NCBI RefSeq assembly: GCF_018127745.1
Contig: NZ_CP072333.1
Location: 930,001 to 994,000 of the forward strand
DNA from: Porphyromonas sp. oral taxon 275
Lineage (GTDB): Bacteria; Bacteroidota; Bacteroidia; Bacteroidales; Porphyromonadaceae
Direction: 5' to 3'
Length of the DNA: 64,000 bases
The position numbers and the translations under genes are program-made. Position 1 is the first letter of the stretch, and the number at the start of each line of letters is the position of its first letter. The notes below the pieces were generated by a model, which ran no database searches, had not been told where the DNA came from, and saw only the letters and a list, made by a program, of their open reading frames with translations. This document shows positions 25,352 through 34,330 of this stretch, in pieces.

Positions 25352-27628
25352 CTACTTCGGCTGCGTCAGATAGCGTAGCTCACCAGCCCCCGTCAGCTCT
25401 GCGTGCGTGAGTCTATACTTATTGCTATACAGCTTATTAGCCACTTGGATCTGGGTGAAGTAGTCGCCTCGCTCGGCTCCCGCAGCGCCCTTATGGATGA
25501 CCAGCTTAGGCTGCTTGTAGTACTTAGAGTCCAGATGGATCGTGACCTTGTCAAAGACGGGCGTCGTCAGCGCATAGCTCGTACTACCCGGACAATCGGG
25601 GTAGAAGCCGAGCATACTATAGATGGCCCAGGCGCTCATCGCACCCGTATCATCATTGCCAGGAATGCCGCTGGGGCTATTGTGGTAGTACTTTTCGAGG
25701 AGCTCCTTCACCAGACGCTGCGTGCGCCATGCCTCCTTGGGGAAGTAGGTGAAGAGGTAGGCGTAGGCGATGTCAGGCTCATTGGCGGGGTCATAGTTGC
25801 CCTGATCGAAGATCCCCTGCAGCTTAGAGACGAACTTCTGCTCGCCGCCCATCAGCTTGCTCAGCCCCTTGATGTTGTGGGGGACGAAGAAGCTATAGTT
25901 CCAAGAGTTCCCCTCGTGGAAGCCAGGGTTGGGCTCGAAGTCACGCCCCAGCGTAGGATTGAAGGGCGTGAGGAACTTGCCATCGGGCAGGATAGGACGC
26001 AGCAGCCCCGTCTCCTTGTCGTAGTAGTGGCGGTAGCCCTGAGCCCTACGCTCGTAGAGCTGCGCCTCCTTGGTCCTGCCCAGGCCGCGGGCGAACTGAC
26101 CCAGATTCCAGTCTGCTATATAGTACTCCAGTGCATGGGAGACGGAGTTGTCGAACTTCTCACGCAGGGGCACATAGCCTCGGCTCAGGTAGTCATCGTT
26201 GTCGGGGCGCAGCAGGTTAGCCTTGCCCGGGGTATCGGCACCCTTGCGCATGGCCTCATAGGCCAGCTGCACGTCGAAGTCACGGATCCCTCGCTGCCAA
26301 GTGTCATTGAGCACGATGATCGAGGGGTCACCCTCCATCGTCATCGTCTCCTGCGAGTAGAGCTCCCACTTCGGGAGCCAGCCCCCCTCCTTATACATAT
26401 CGAGCATCGTCTGCACCATCGCTAGTTGCTTGCGCGGATAGAGCAGCGAGAGCAGCGGATGCACATTGCGGTAGGTATCCCACAGCGAGTAGACGGTGTA
26501 GCGATCGTGCTGTGTCTTGCCCGTCTTGAGGCTGCCCATCATCGGGTACTCGCCGTTGACATCCTGCAGAATATTGGGGTGGATGAGCAGGTGGTAGAGT
26601 GCAGTGTAGAAGACCGTACGCTGCTCCTGGGTCCCGCCCTCGACCTCGACGACACGCAGCGCGTCCTCCCACTGCTGCTCGGCAGCTGAGCGGACGGCGG
26701 CGAAGTCCAGGCCGGGCTGCTCGGTCTGCAGATTGAGCAGCGCATTCTCCTCACTGACGAAGGAGACGCCCGTCTGCACGTAGATGACCTCTCCGGGCTG
26801 CGTCTGGAAGGAGAACCATACCCCGACGTCGTTGCCGCTCATCTGCTTGCGGTAGTTGGGATAGAGCTTGTAGCGGCCATGATCCTTGTCCCACTCAGCC
26901 TCTACACCCTGCATCGGGGGCTGCTTCTTCCAGTAGCCGCTCTGGGGAGCACGGCGACTGATACGGATGGCAAAGTACTGGTTGAAGACTGCCTGCGGAT
27001 TGTAGCAGAAGGTCCCCATCAACTTGCTCCCCACGAGCGTCGAGTCATTGAGGAAGCGCACCGTCGCACCACTCTCATTCGTCAGCCCCTGACCGAGGTT
27101 CACGAGGATATGGCTCGGGCCGCCCTTGGTGAAGGTAAAGGCCGTGATGGCCGTACGGGGCGTAGCACTCACCTCAGCACGCACCTGATGCTTGTCAAGG
27201 GTCGCACTATAGTAGCCCGGGTGAGCACGCTCCGCACTCAGGGTCGTCCCGTACTGCGTGTAGTCCACGTTGAGCTGCCCCGTCGAGGCGCTCACAAGGA
27301 TACTCCCCAGCTCGGGGCAGCCTACCCCACTGAGGTTGACATGGCTGAAGCCCGTGAAGTACTTGTTGTCCGCCGTATAGGGCGTACTCCACCAGCGGGC
27401 ATCCTTGTCATACTTGTTCAGCTCTCCTCCGCCCATCACGTTGAAGGGGGTGATGCTCATGAGCCCGTTAGGTACGACAGCACCGGGATTGGTCGTCCCG
27501 AAGTTGCTCGTCCCGATGAAGGGGTTGACTTCATCGATCAGTCGGCGCTGCGACTGAGCTGCAGCGCCGAGGCTAAGCAGCAGCACGAGGGCTACCGCCC
27601 TCACGGGTCGCGTCTTCTGTAGATTCAT
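25352..27628 (-). CDS. GH92 family alpha-mannosidase, exported
   Basis: Calcium-dependent exo-acting alpha-mannosidase (usually alpha-1,2) that trims host or fungal mannans and N-glycans. A signal peptide (cleavage near GAAAQS, residue 25) leads into the GH92 beta-sandwich (IDEVNPFIGT, NPGAVVPNGLMS) and the alpha/alpha barrel with SLWDTYRNVHPL, GNSWNYSFFVPH and the late GNDDTGAMSAWAIYSMLGFYP. Length (758) is normal. No Cys lipobox is seen, so it is probably periplasmic. It is a single gene with its own -7 element; no SusCD pair is nearby. Confidence 0.93.
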   Translation of the reverse strand: MNLQKTRPVRAVALVLLLSLGAAAQSQRRLIDEVNPFIGTSNFGTTNPGAVVPNGLMSITPFNVMGGGELNKYDKDARWWSTPYTADNKYFTGFSHVNLSGVGCPELGSILVSASTGQLNVDYTQYGTTLSAERAHPGYYSATLDKHQVRAEVSATPRTAITAFTFTKGGPSHILVNLGQGLTNESGATVRFLNDSTLVGSKLMGTFCYNPQAVFNQYFAIRISRRAPQSGYWKKQPPMQGVEAEWDKDHGRYKLYPNYRKQMSGNDVGVWFSFQTQPGEVIYVQTGVSFVSEENALLNLQTEQPGLDFAAVRSAAEQQWEDALRVVEVEGGTQEQRTVFYTALYHLLIHPNILQDVNGEYPMMGSLKTGKTQHDRYTVYSLWDTYRNVHPLLSLLYPRKQLAMVQTMLDMYKEGGWLPKWELYSQETMTMEGDPSIIVLNDTWQRGIRDFDVQLAYEAMRKGADTPGKANLLRPDNDDYLSRGYVPLREKFDNSVSHALEYYIADWNLGQFARGLGRTKEAQLYERRAQGYRHYYDKETGLLRPILPDGKFLTPFNPTLGRDFEPNPGFHEGNSWNYSFFVPHNIKGLSKLMGGEQKFVSKLQGIFDQGNYDPANEPDIAYAYLFTYFPKEAWRTQRLVKELLEKYYHNSPSGIPGNDDTGAMSAWAIYSMLGFYPDCPGSTSYALTTPVFDKVTIHLDSKYYKQPKLVIHKGAAGAERGDYFTQIQVANKLYSNKYRLTHAELTGAGELRYLTQPK

Positions 27629-27668
27629 TCGTATATTCTTGTATGTATGGATACGTGTCTGTTAGCTG

Positions 27669-27676
27669 CAAACATA
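27669..27676 (-). promoter_or_regulatory. -7 promoter element for the GH92 gene
   Basis: The minus strand reads TATGTTTG, 40 bp upstream of the ATG. Confidence 0.6.
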
Positions 27677-28224
27677 AGGAAAAGCAGGCAACTATGCGGT
27701 ACGGACGTCTGAGCGAGCAACGCCGAGGCCGCATCCGCATCGCAAGTTCGGCGGGTAAGTCTTAGGCCTCACTTCCCTCTTGAGCGAAGCACCGAGCCAA
27801 GCCAAGGAGCAGTATTCTACCAAGGGATCCAGCCTAAGCGAAGGAGCAGACGGCAAGATCTCGGCCAAGCGCACCCAGCGGCGGCGCGCCAGGAGGGGCA
27901 GCGAGGTGCTAGTCTTGCCCTAGCTTCGCGAGGGATATCCCTCAGCGGGCTGACTGACGCCCTTCACGCGCCTGACTGACGTCCCTCAGCCTCGTGACGG
28001 ATATCCCTAAGCAGCCCCCTCCCTAGAAGCTGACAACGGCGACGCACAAGCCGTACCCCAGCGCAGCAAGGATCAAGCACAGCAGACAGCTGCTTTGCTT
28101 GCTCCTTACCTACTGCTACGGGCAAAGTTATCCCATTAGGGGCTTGGCCCCTTCTCTGAGTGACGTAAATTCTAGGAGATAGCTAAAGCCTTCCCTGAGG
28201 TATCCATCCTATCTAAGGATACCC
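27677..28224. other. Intergenic region between GH92 and tilS genes
   Basis: Besides array C it holds a minus-strand TAACTTTG box (28123-28130), facing the array and the GH92 gene with no open frame in front of it, and a 7-bp hairpin (28199-28223) right after the tilS stop. Nothing else was recognised. Confidence 0.4.
27928..28011. repeat. 22-bp-period palindromic repeat array C (4 units)
   Basis: Units at 27928-27945 (GCGAGGGATATCCCTCAG), 27950-27967, 27972-27989 (CTGACTGACGTCCCTCAG) and 27994-28011, exactly 22 bp apart, with spacers CGGG, GCGC and CCTC. The sequence before the array resembles that before array D (AGTC...CCTAGCTTCG), and GCAGCCCCCTCCC follows it. Confidence 0.87.
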
Positions 28225-29604
28225 TTAGCTTACAGCGGGGGAAAGGCGCAGGCGGAGTATGCGCTGCGTGTACTCGGTGACTCGGTAGCGACGATCGGCC
28301 AGGTGCCCCACGAGCCAAAGCACTTCGTCTCCACGACACAGGAGGAGTGCAGCTCGGCGCTCGGCAGGGGCGAACTTCCCATCAATGAAGATGCGCCTCA
28401 GGAGCTTCTTCCCCTTCATCCCATAGGGGTACAGCACATCGCCCTCACGGCGATGGCGTAGGACAAGACGGTCAGTACCCAGCGCCTCATAGTCAAAGGC
28501 CGCCTCGCCCTCCGCCAAGGGAAAGAGCTGCGCTAGGTCTCGAGGTCGAGGCTCGATCTGCCAGCTCAGGCACTGCCCGCTCGGCAAAGCACACTCCCCC
28601 GCCTCCCCGATCGAGAGCTCCTGCTGGTAGACCTCCTCGGAGGACTGCACTCGGGGCCGCAGCTCGAGGTAAGTCTGCCCGCGCAGCAGCTGGTGCGTCG
28701 GGCTATCGAAGCGAGCCCCTGCGTGTCCCACATGCAGCTGGGCCATCACGCCACGCACGGTCTCGGGGCTGAAGCCGTAGGGGCGCAACAGCTCGTAGAG
28801 TAGCGCCTCGGGGTACTGCTGTTCGAGGAGCCTCATGATGTGGATGCCCCGAGGCTCCAGCACGTGCTGACGCAGCTGCTCGACTCGCTCGAGGTAATAG
28901 CATTCGCTCGCTCTGAGGTGCGCGATAGTGCGGGTGGCAGCCTCGGCGAAGGAGGGATTGAGTTGCTCGAGCAGCGGGATGAGCCTATGTCGGATCAGGT
29001 TGCGCTTGTAGCGCGTATCGGCATTAGAGCTATCACTGCGGTAGTCCTGCCCTTCGGCAGCTAGGTAGTCGAGGATCAAGGTGCGGGGGCAGTCCATGAG
29101 CGGGCGAATGATGCCCTCCTCGACCTTGTGGTAGGGCATGCCGCTGAGGCCGCGGATGCCTGTGCCCATAGAGAGATTGAGCAGCAGCGTCTCCACCTGG
29201 TCATCAGCATTGTGCGCGACGGCTACGACGCTCGGTGTGGGGTCTGCGGCACGCTGCTCGGCGAACCAGCGGTAGCGAAGCTCACGCGCCGCCATCTCGA
29301 TGGAGATGCCACGCTCCCGAGCATAGCCGCCGGTATCGAAGCTCGTGACGCGCAGCGCTACCCCGAGTCGCCTACAGAGCTCCTCGACAAAGCGCTGGTC
29401 GCCCTCACTCTCCTCTGCCCGCAGGCGGAAGTTGCAGTGCAGGGCTACAAGCCTAGCCCCATAGCCAAGACGCAACATAGCCATCAGCAGAGCGAGCGAA
29501 TCCGGTCCTCCACTGATGGCTATGTATAGGATCCCCGCTGGGGGTAGTAGCTGCTGCTGTCGCAGCGTCAGCTCAACTTGGTCGAGCAGGGCATGCTGCA
29601 GCAT
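28225..29604 (-). CDS. tilS: tRNA(Ile)-lysidine synthetase
   Basis: Modifies C34 of the CAU-anticodon tRNA-Ile to lysidine, so that it reads AUA. The PP-loop ATPase motif is AISGGPDSLALL near residue 30, followed by LHCNFRLRAEES and the VAHNADDQVETLLLNL stretch; the C-terminal TilS domain includes KKLLRRIFIDGK. Length is 459 residues. It is the last gene of the ddl-led operon, 23 bp after the zinc-ribbon gene. Confidence 0.95.
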   Translation of the reverse strand: MLQHALLDQVELTLRQQQLLPPAGILYIAISGGPDSLALLMAMLRLGYGARLVALHCNFRLRAEESEGDQRFVEELCRRLGVALRVTSFDTGGYARERGISIEMAARELRYRWFAEQRAADPTPSVVAVAHNADDQVETLLLNLSMGTGIRGLSGMPYHKVEEGIIRPLMDCPRTLILDYLAAEGQDYRSDSSNADTRYKRNLIRHRLIPLLEQLNPSFAEAATRTIAHLRASECYYLERVEQLRQHVLEPRGIHIMRLLEQQYPEALLYELLRPYGFSPETVRGVMAQLHVGHAGARFDSPTHQLLRGQTYLELRPRVQSSEEVYQQELSIGEAGECALPSGQCLSWQIEPRPRDLAQLFPLAEGEAAFDYEALGTDRLVLRHRREGDVLYPYGMKGKKLLRRIFIDGKFAPAERRAALLLCRGDEVLWLVGHLADRRYRVTEYTQRILRLRLSPAVS

Positions 29605-29627
29605 AGCGAGCTAAGATGGGCAGCCTG

Positions 29628-30476
29628 CTAGTGCTGCTGATGAGCCTCCTCTACGAGCTCGGGGTCGACGAGGATACGCCCGCAGTATTCGCAGACGATG
29701 ATCTTCTTATGGAGCTTGAGGTCTACCTGACGCTGGGGTGGGATCTTGTTGAAGCAGCCACCACAAGCATCGCGATCTACGGGCACGACGGCCAGGCCAT
29801 TGCGTGCACCCTCACGGATACGAGCGAAGGCATGCAGCAGGCGCTCCTCGATGTGCTCCTCGAGCTGGAGGGCCGTAGCACGTAGCGCCTCTTCCTCCTG
29901 CTTCGTCTCGCTCTTGATGCGAGCTAGCTCCTCCTCCTTGGCCGCGAGGTCAAGACGACGCTCAGCGATGGCCTCACCGAGGGCAGCGATACGCTCGGTA
30001 CGCTGCTGCAGGTCGCCTGCGGCCTCGTTGATACGCTTCTGCGAGAGCTCGATCTCCAGTCCCTGGAATTCGATCTCCTTCGAGAGGTTGTCGTACTCGC
30101 GGTTGTTCTTGACGTTGTCTAGCTGCTCCTTGTACTGGGCGATCTTAGCCTCTGCCTCCGTGATGCGTGCCTTCTCGGTGGCGACCGCATTCTTCTGGCG
30201 CTTGTTGTCCTCCTCGAGGTGGGCTAGGCGGGTCTCCATGCCCTCGATCTCGTCCGAGAGATCCTGTACCTCTAGGGGAAGCTCTCCGCGAAGCGTCTTG
30301 ATGTGATCTATCTTCGTGTAGGTCTCCTGCAGGCGGCTCAGGGCGATCAGCTTGTCTGCGACGCCACGATCGGCTGCGGCTGCTGCCGCAGGTGCTTCAG
30401 CAGCAGGGCTAGCAGTCTTGGTAGCAGCCGCCTTCTTTGCTGAGGATGTCTTCTTTGTAGTTTCTTTCGTAGCCAT
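29628..30476 (-). CDS. Coiled-coil protein with C-terminal C4 zinc ribbon
   Basis: A 282-residue protein of the zinc-ribbon family often annotated as putative nucleic-acid binding. Residues 1-38 are Lys/Thr/Ala-rich and disordered-looking (TKKTSSAKKAAATKTA). Residues about 45-215 form a long antiparallel coiled coil. The C-terminal ribbon uses CGGC (CGGCFNKIPPQ) and CEYCG about 20 residues later. It starts on the stop of the NIF3 gene (TAATG), an association common in Bacteroidota. Function is unproven; the basic tail and the ribbon favour RNA or DNA contact. A -7-like box inside the NIF3 gene (30532-30539) might give it a second promoter. Confidence 0.85.
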   Translation of the reverse strand: MATKETTKKTSSAKKAAATKTASPAAEAPAAAAAADRGVADKLIALSRLQETYTKIDHIKTLRGELPLEVQDLSDEIEGMETRLAHLEEDNKRQKNAVATEKARITEAEAKIAQYKEQLDNVKNNREYDNLSKEIEFQGLEIELSQKRINEAAGDLQQRTERIAALGEAIAERRLDLAAKEEELARIKSETKQEEEALRATALQLEEHIEERLLHAFARIREGARNGLAVVPVDRDACGGCFNKIPPQRQVDLKLHKKIIVCEYCGRILVDPELVEEAHQQH

Positions 30477-31588
30477 TATAGTGCTATGACGCTATTTATA
30501 GGGTTGGAGTCGATCTCGCTTTGGTAGACCGCAAAGGTAGCTAATTTCTGTGACAATAGCTCGGTAAAGAGCTGTGCGCTGATGCGTTCGCTCTCGTAGT
30601 GGCCCACCGTCGCAAGGATGGGGGCGGACTCGCAGTCGAAGTAGTCGTTGTACTTCGCCTCTCCTGTGATCAGGATATCTGCCCCAGCTCGGCGCGCCTC
30701 GGGCCAGAGGAAGGCCCCAGCCCCACCACAGAGGGCGACACGCTGGATCAACCGCGTCGCCTCAGCTCGGCTATAGCGCAGCTGCTCGGTAGCAAAGTAG
30801 CGCTTCACCTGGGCAAGGAAATCACCAAGAGCTACGGGCTGCGGGAGCTCACCGACAATGCCTGCGCCCGTAGTGCCGCGCGTATCAAGGAGCTGCGTAA
30901 AGCTATAGGCGGGGACCTCGTAAGGATGTGCCTTGAGGAGGGCTGCCTCCACGCGAGCTCTGAGGTGACTCGGGAGCACCAGGCTAAGCCGCTCCTCGGG
31001 CTCGTAGTGCAGCGCTCCGAGCTCACCGACGTAGGGCTGGGCACCTGCCAAGGGGCGGAAGGAGCCTCGTCCCGAGCAGCGCCAGCTGCAGCGGTCGTAG
31101 CTCCCTACCCGACCTGCACCCGCTGCCCACAGCGCCTCTGCCACCGCAGCGGTAGCGGCCTCGGGGACGTAGACCGTGAGCTCCAGTAATCGGTCGGTCT
31201 GGGGAAGCAGGACACGCGGCTGCAGTAGGCCGAAGTCCTGAGCGAGACGCCAGTTGAGCCCCTCGGCGGCATTGTCCACCGAGGTATGCGCTGCGTAGAT
31301 CGCTAGGTCATGCTTGAGGGCGAAGCGCACGCAGCGCTCTATATAGGATGAGGTGCCGAGGCGCTTGAGCCCCTTGAAGAGCAGGGGATGATGGGCGATG
31401 ACGACATTGCAGCCGCGCTCTACGGCCTCCTGGAGCACGGCCTCGGTGATATCCACGCAGCAGAGTACCCCAGTGGCGATCGCCTCGGGGTCGCCTACCT
31501 GCAGGCCACAGTTGTCATAGCTCTCTTGGAGCGAGGAGGGGAAGTGCTCCTCGAGCACCTCCCATATCTGGGCGACACGTAGCATCAT
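30476..31588 (-). CDS. NIF3/YqfO-family dinuclear metal-binding protein
   Basis: Toroidal hexameric family whose members are annotated as GTP cyclohydrolase I type 2 or simply Nif3-like. The metal-site motifs IAHHPLLFKGLKRL (N-terminal half) and GEAKYNDYFD / VGHYESERI (C-terminal half) are present. The 370-residue length reflects the inserted PII/CutA-like middle domain (about 130-230) of the long form. It lies one base after the PepSY gene and overlaps the zinc-ribbon start. The biochemical role is unsettled in the family. Confidence 0.9.
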   Translation of the reverse strand: MMLRVAQIWEVLEEHFPSSLQESYDNCGLQVGDPEAIATGVLCCVDITEAVLQEAVERGCNVVIAHHPLLFKGLKRLGTSSYIERCVRFALKHDLAIYAAHTSVDNAAEGLNWRLAQDFGLLQPRVLLPQTDRLLELTVYVPEAATAAVAEALWAAGAGRVGSYDRCSWRCSGRGSFRPLAGAQPYVGELGALHYEPEERLSLVLPSHLRARVEAALLKAHPYEVPAYSFTQLLDTRGTTGAGIVGELPQPVALGDFLAQVKRYFATEQLRYSRAEATRLIQRVALCGGAGAFLWPEARRAGADILITGEAKYNDYFDCESAPILATVGHYESERISAQLFTELLSQKLATFAVYQSEIDSNPINSVIAL

Positions 31589-31589
31589 A

Positions 31590-33158
31590 CTAGTTATCCG
31601 AGTCTTGTTGGGGACGAGGCTTCCTTGTCTTGAGGCGCTTGAGGCCCGTCATGAGGACGATCACCGAGACCAGACCAAAGAAGAAGATGAAGAGATCCGT
31701 CCCCCACTGCCCGAGGAAGGGCTTGTAGAGGCGGCCTGCGTGCAGCTCCAGTGCGGCCTGCCACAGGGAGTAAGGTGTTTCGTTCAGCTCCTTAGGTTGG
31801 GCGACAAAGGAGGTCGCAGCGCTGAAATCTCCCCCTCGGAGGAGCCCCTGATCGTAGAGGAAGACGCGATCCTCGGCAGGCGTCGCCCCCAGGATAGCCC
31901 CAGCGATGAGGTGCCCGCCTATAGGACGTGAATAAGGATCGGCAAGGACGGTCTCCCCACTGAAGTAGTCTCGGGGGGCGTCATCTTGCTTGGGGGTGAA
32001 GCAGCTCATCCCGCTGAAAGAGCCGATCACCCAGCTGCTATCCGCACGCTGCTCGAGCACGTTGACCCCCATAGGGCTGACCTGAGGCTGCCCCCACCAG
32101 TACTCGGGCTGTCCCTGCAGCGAGGCAGGGAGCATGAAGAAGCCCTCACTCGTGGAGAGCAGCCAGTTATCCTCGACCTTATTGTAGCGCAGGGCACGCA
32201 GGCGCTCGAACCATGGGTTGTCACTCCCCAGCTCGCTCCACCCAGCAGGGCGCATCTCATTGAAGATCAGCGGCAGCATCAGGGGCGGACGAAGCACCCA
32301 GCCCGTGACGACGACGAAGGTCGTCAGCCAGATGAGGCGCTTCCCGAGGAACTTGTGCCAGCGGAAGTGCCAGCCCAGTCGGCGCATCAGCCCTTGCTTG
32401 CGCTGCACGCCCTCGGGGCTATGCTTGCGGGACTTCCAGCGCTTGAGCCGCTCCTTATATAAGGTATAGAAGATCCCTGTCAGGCATAGGAGCATGATGA
32501 CGACCCCTATGAGGTCGACAACGAGTCGCCCCACGAGGCCGAAGTACTCTCCACTATGCAGCGCCCAGACGATACGGAAGAGCGTGATCTCCCCCGTATA
32601 GGTATCATGCGCCTCCCAGGAGATGGGCTGCCACTGGCTCTGCCCTGGCGCACGGAGGTAAAGCCGTGAGCGCGAGAGCAGCAGTAGGCTATCACCATGC
32701 GCTACGAGGTCGGCAAGGCGGCCATGCACACCCTCGGGTAAGGGCTGCTCCTGCCAGCGCCGACGCTGCTGGTCGAGGCGGTAGATGCGGAACTGTGAGG
32801 CCAGCCAGATATCACCCGAGCGCAACTGAGCCATGCTCATCACCTTGCGCTCGTCACCCCCAGGAGCGAGGCCATCATTGAGCGCTACGGCGGGAGCCTG
32901 CATCGCGCTATCGCTCCGCCACACGCCCGCCGACCCATAGAGGTAGCTGTCCGTAGCTGTGCGCAGGGCCGAGCGTACTGCTCCGCCACTCCAGTTGGTA
33001 TAGCTGTACTCGCTGGGCAGGAGAGCACGCGGGACATCGACCGAGCGCAGGAGCTCACGATGGTTCAGGAGGATCCCCGACAGGGCAGCCAGGAAGAGCA
33101 GGACGCAGAGTGGTAGCCCAAGCCACTTGTGCAGCTGGCGAGCATTTGGCCGCCTCAT
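31590..33158 (-). CDS. PepSY-associated transmembrane protein
   Basis: Inner-membrane protein of 522 residues with four predicted membrane helices: about 14-32 (LPLCVLLFLAALSGILL), 205-230, 262-285 and near 485-505 (LFIFFFGLVSVIVLM). The N-terminal HKWLGLPL and the layout match PepSY_TM proteins, some of which reduce siderophore-bound iron or act with TonB systems. Large periplasmic loops lie between helices 1-2 and 3-4. Its ATG overlaps the acyltransferase stop (ATGA). Nothing here ties it to iron; the function is open. Confidence 0.78.
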   Translation of the reverse strand: MRRPNARQLHKWLGLPLCVLLFLAALSGILLNHRELLRSVDVPRALLPSEYSYTNWSGGAVRSALRTATDSYLYGSAGVWRSDSAMQAPAVALNDGLAPGGDERKVMSMAQLRSGDIWLASQFRIYRLDQQRRRWQEQPLPEGVHGRLADLVAHGDSLLLLSRSRLYLRAPGQSQWQPISWEAHDTYTGEITLFRIVWALHSGEYFGLVGRLVVDLIGVVIMLLCLTGIFYTLYKERLKRWKSRKHSPEGVQRKQGLMRRLGWHFRWHKFLGKRLIWLTTFVVVTGWVLRPPLMLPLIFNEMRPAGWSELGSDNPWFERLRALRYNKVEDNWLLSTSEGFFMLPASLQGQPEYWWGQPQVSPMGVNVLEQRADSSWVIGSFSGMSCFTPKQDDAPRDYFSGETVLADPYSRPIGGHLIAGAILGATPAEDRVFLYDQGLLRGGDFSAATSFVAQPKELNETPYSLWQAALELHAGRLYKPFLGQWGTDLFIFFFGLVSVIVLMTGLKRLKTRKPRPQQDSDN

Positions 33159-34309
33159 AGCGCAGTAGCAGCTAGAGCCTTCCGCTGGTTGCGCAGCGGA
33201 TTGGCGTACATCGTGAGGATGCAGTGTCTGAGGAAGGCCTTATCAGGCTCAAGCCCCTCGGGCAGCTGCACCAGCTGGAGGCGTGCCTCGATGTAGCGCA
33301 GGGCCTCTGCTCGCTCCTCGGCCGTGTAGTGCTCGGAGCTGTCCGTGCCCTCGAGCTCGTCGTAGGCGACGTAGTTGAGCGGATAGAGGACATAGTAGCG
33401 ATGGATCTCCGCATCCATGAGGCTCGCCAGCTCCTCTACGCTCAGCTCCGAGGCGTCGGCGGGTAGTAGCTGGTTTAGGGGACGGCCGATGTGGAAGATC
33501 ACGCGTCCCTTCCAGCCCTGGATCCCCGTGCGCATATTGATGCCATCGTCGGCAGGGCTCTTCTTGTAGCCCGCGACGTCACGCTTGAGCTGCATCTCCT
33601 GCGCCTTGAGGTAGTCACAAGGGTCGTACTCGTAGCTGCAGGTCACGGGGACGATGTTGAGCGAAGCTAGGGCGGCGGCAGGCTGACGCTCGGGACTACC
33701 CATCGCCAGCATCTTGAGGAGCGCTGGCTGCGTATGATCCGAGGAGTCCTTCGCCCTACCCTCGCGCTGCGCGATCCAGATGCTCTGTCCCTCGGCCACC
33801 GCCTCGTGCATGTACTCGGAGAGGAGCTTGGCCGCGAGCAGCACCTGACGTCCCTGCAGTCCACGACGCACGAGGAAGCTCCCATTGAGCTTAACCAGCG
33901 TCTCCACCCAAGGATAGATCATCAGGTTGTCCCCGATGGCGATCTGCGGATACTTAGCCCCTACGTCCGCCAGGAGTACGTTGAGGAAGGCCGAGTCCAG
34001 CACGATGTCTCGGTGATTGGAGACGTAGGTATAGGCGCTGCCTGGGCGCAGCTGCTCGGTTCCTGTGAGCTCGACGCTGGTGCAGCAGCCACGCATCACC
34101 TGCTTGACCCAGTGGTAGCTGACCCGCTGCTTGAAGTCCTCCACGCTGCGGCAGCTGCGCAGGAGCGCGCTGAGCTCCTCCCAGCTCCAGCTGAGGCCCA
34201 GGCGCTCGTAGATCGCGCGCAGCTCGGGCAGCGCGATGAGGCCCTCGATGGCACCCGGCACCTCCTCGGGGAGCAGCGGGCGTATATCGTCGTACTTAGC
34301 GTAGTCCAT
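33155..34309 (-). CDS. Glycerol-3-phosphate O-acyltransferase-like (PlsC/PlsB superfamily) protein
   Basis: Acyltransferase for phospholipid or related lipids. The HxxxxD motif is in YVSNHRDIVLDSAF (about residues 95-108), with later PlsC-like motifs in NGSFLVRRG, the WIAQREGRAKD stretch, and NIVPVTCSYEYDP. It is 384 residues, longer than a simple PlsC, with an N-terminal helical region as in the Bacteroidota acyltransferase that sits by ddl. There are no clear membrane helices, so it is probably peripheral. It lies 21 bp after ddl. Acyl donor and acceptor are not determined. Confidence 0.82.
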   Translation of the reverse strand: MDYAKYDDIRPLLPEEVPGAIEGLIALPELRAIYERLGLSWSWEELSALLRSCRSVEDFKQRVSYHWVKQVMRGCCTSVELTGTEQLRPGSAYTYVSNHRDIVLDSAFLNVLLADVGAKYPQIAIGDNLMIYPWVETLVKLNGSFLVRRGLQGRQVLLAAKLLSEYMHEAVAEGQSIWIAQREGRAKDSSDHTQPALLKMLAMGSPERQPAAALASLNIVPVTCSYEYDPCDYLKAQEMQLKRDVAGYKKSPADDGINMRTGIQGWKGRVIFHIGRPLNQLLPADASELSVEELASLMDAEIHRYYVLYPLNYVAYDELEGTDSSEHYTAEERAEALRYIEARLQLVQLPEGLEPDKAFLRHCILTMYANPLRNQRKALAATAL

Positions 34310-34330
34310 GATTACACATATATAAAGGGG

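Noticed and set aside
27336..28224. Possible polysaccharide utilisation locus around the GH92 gene
   Set aside because: No SusC/SusD pair, hybrid two-component sensor or anti-sigma gene is near; the mannosidase stands alone.
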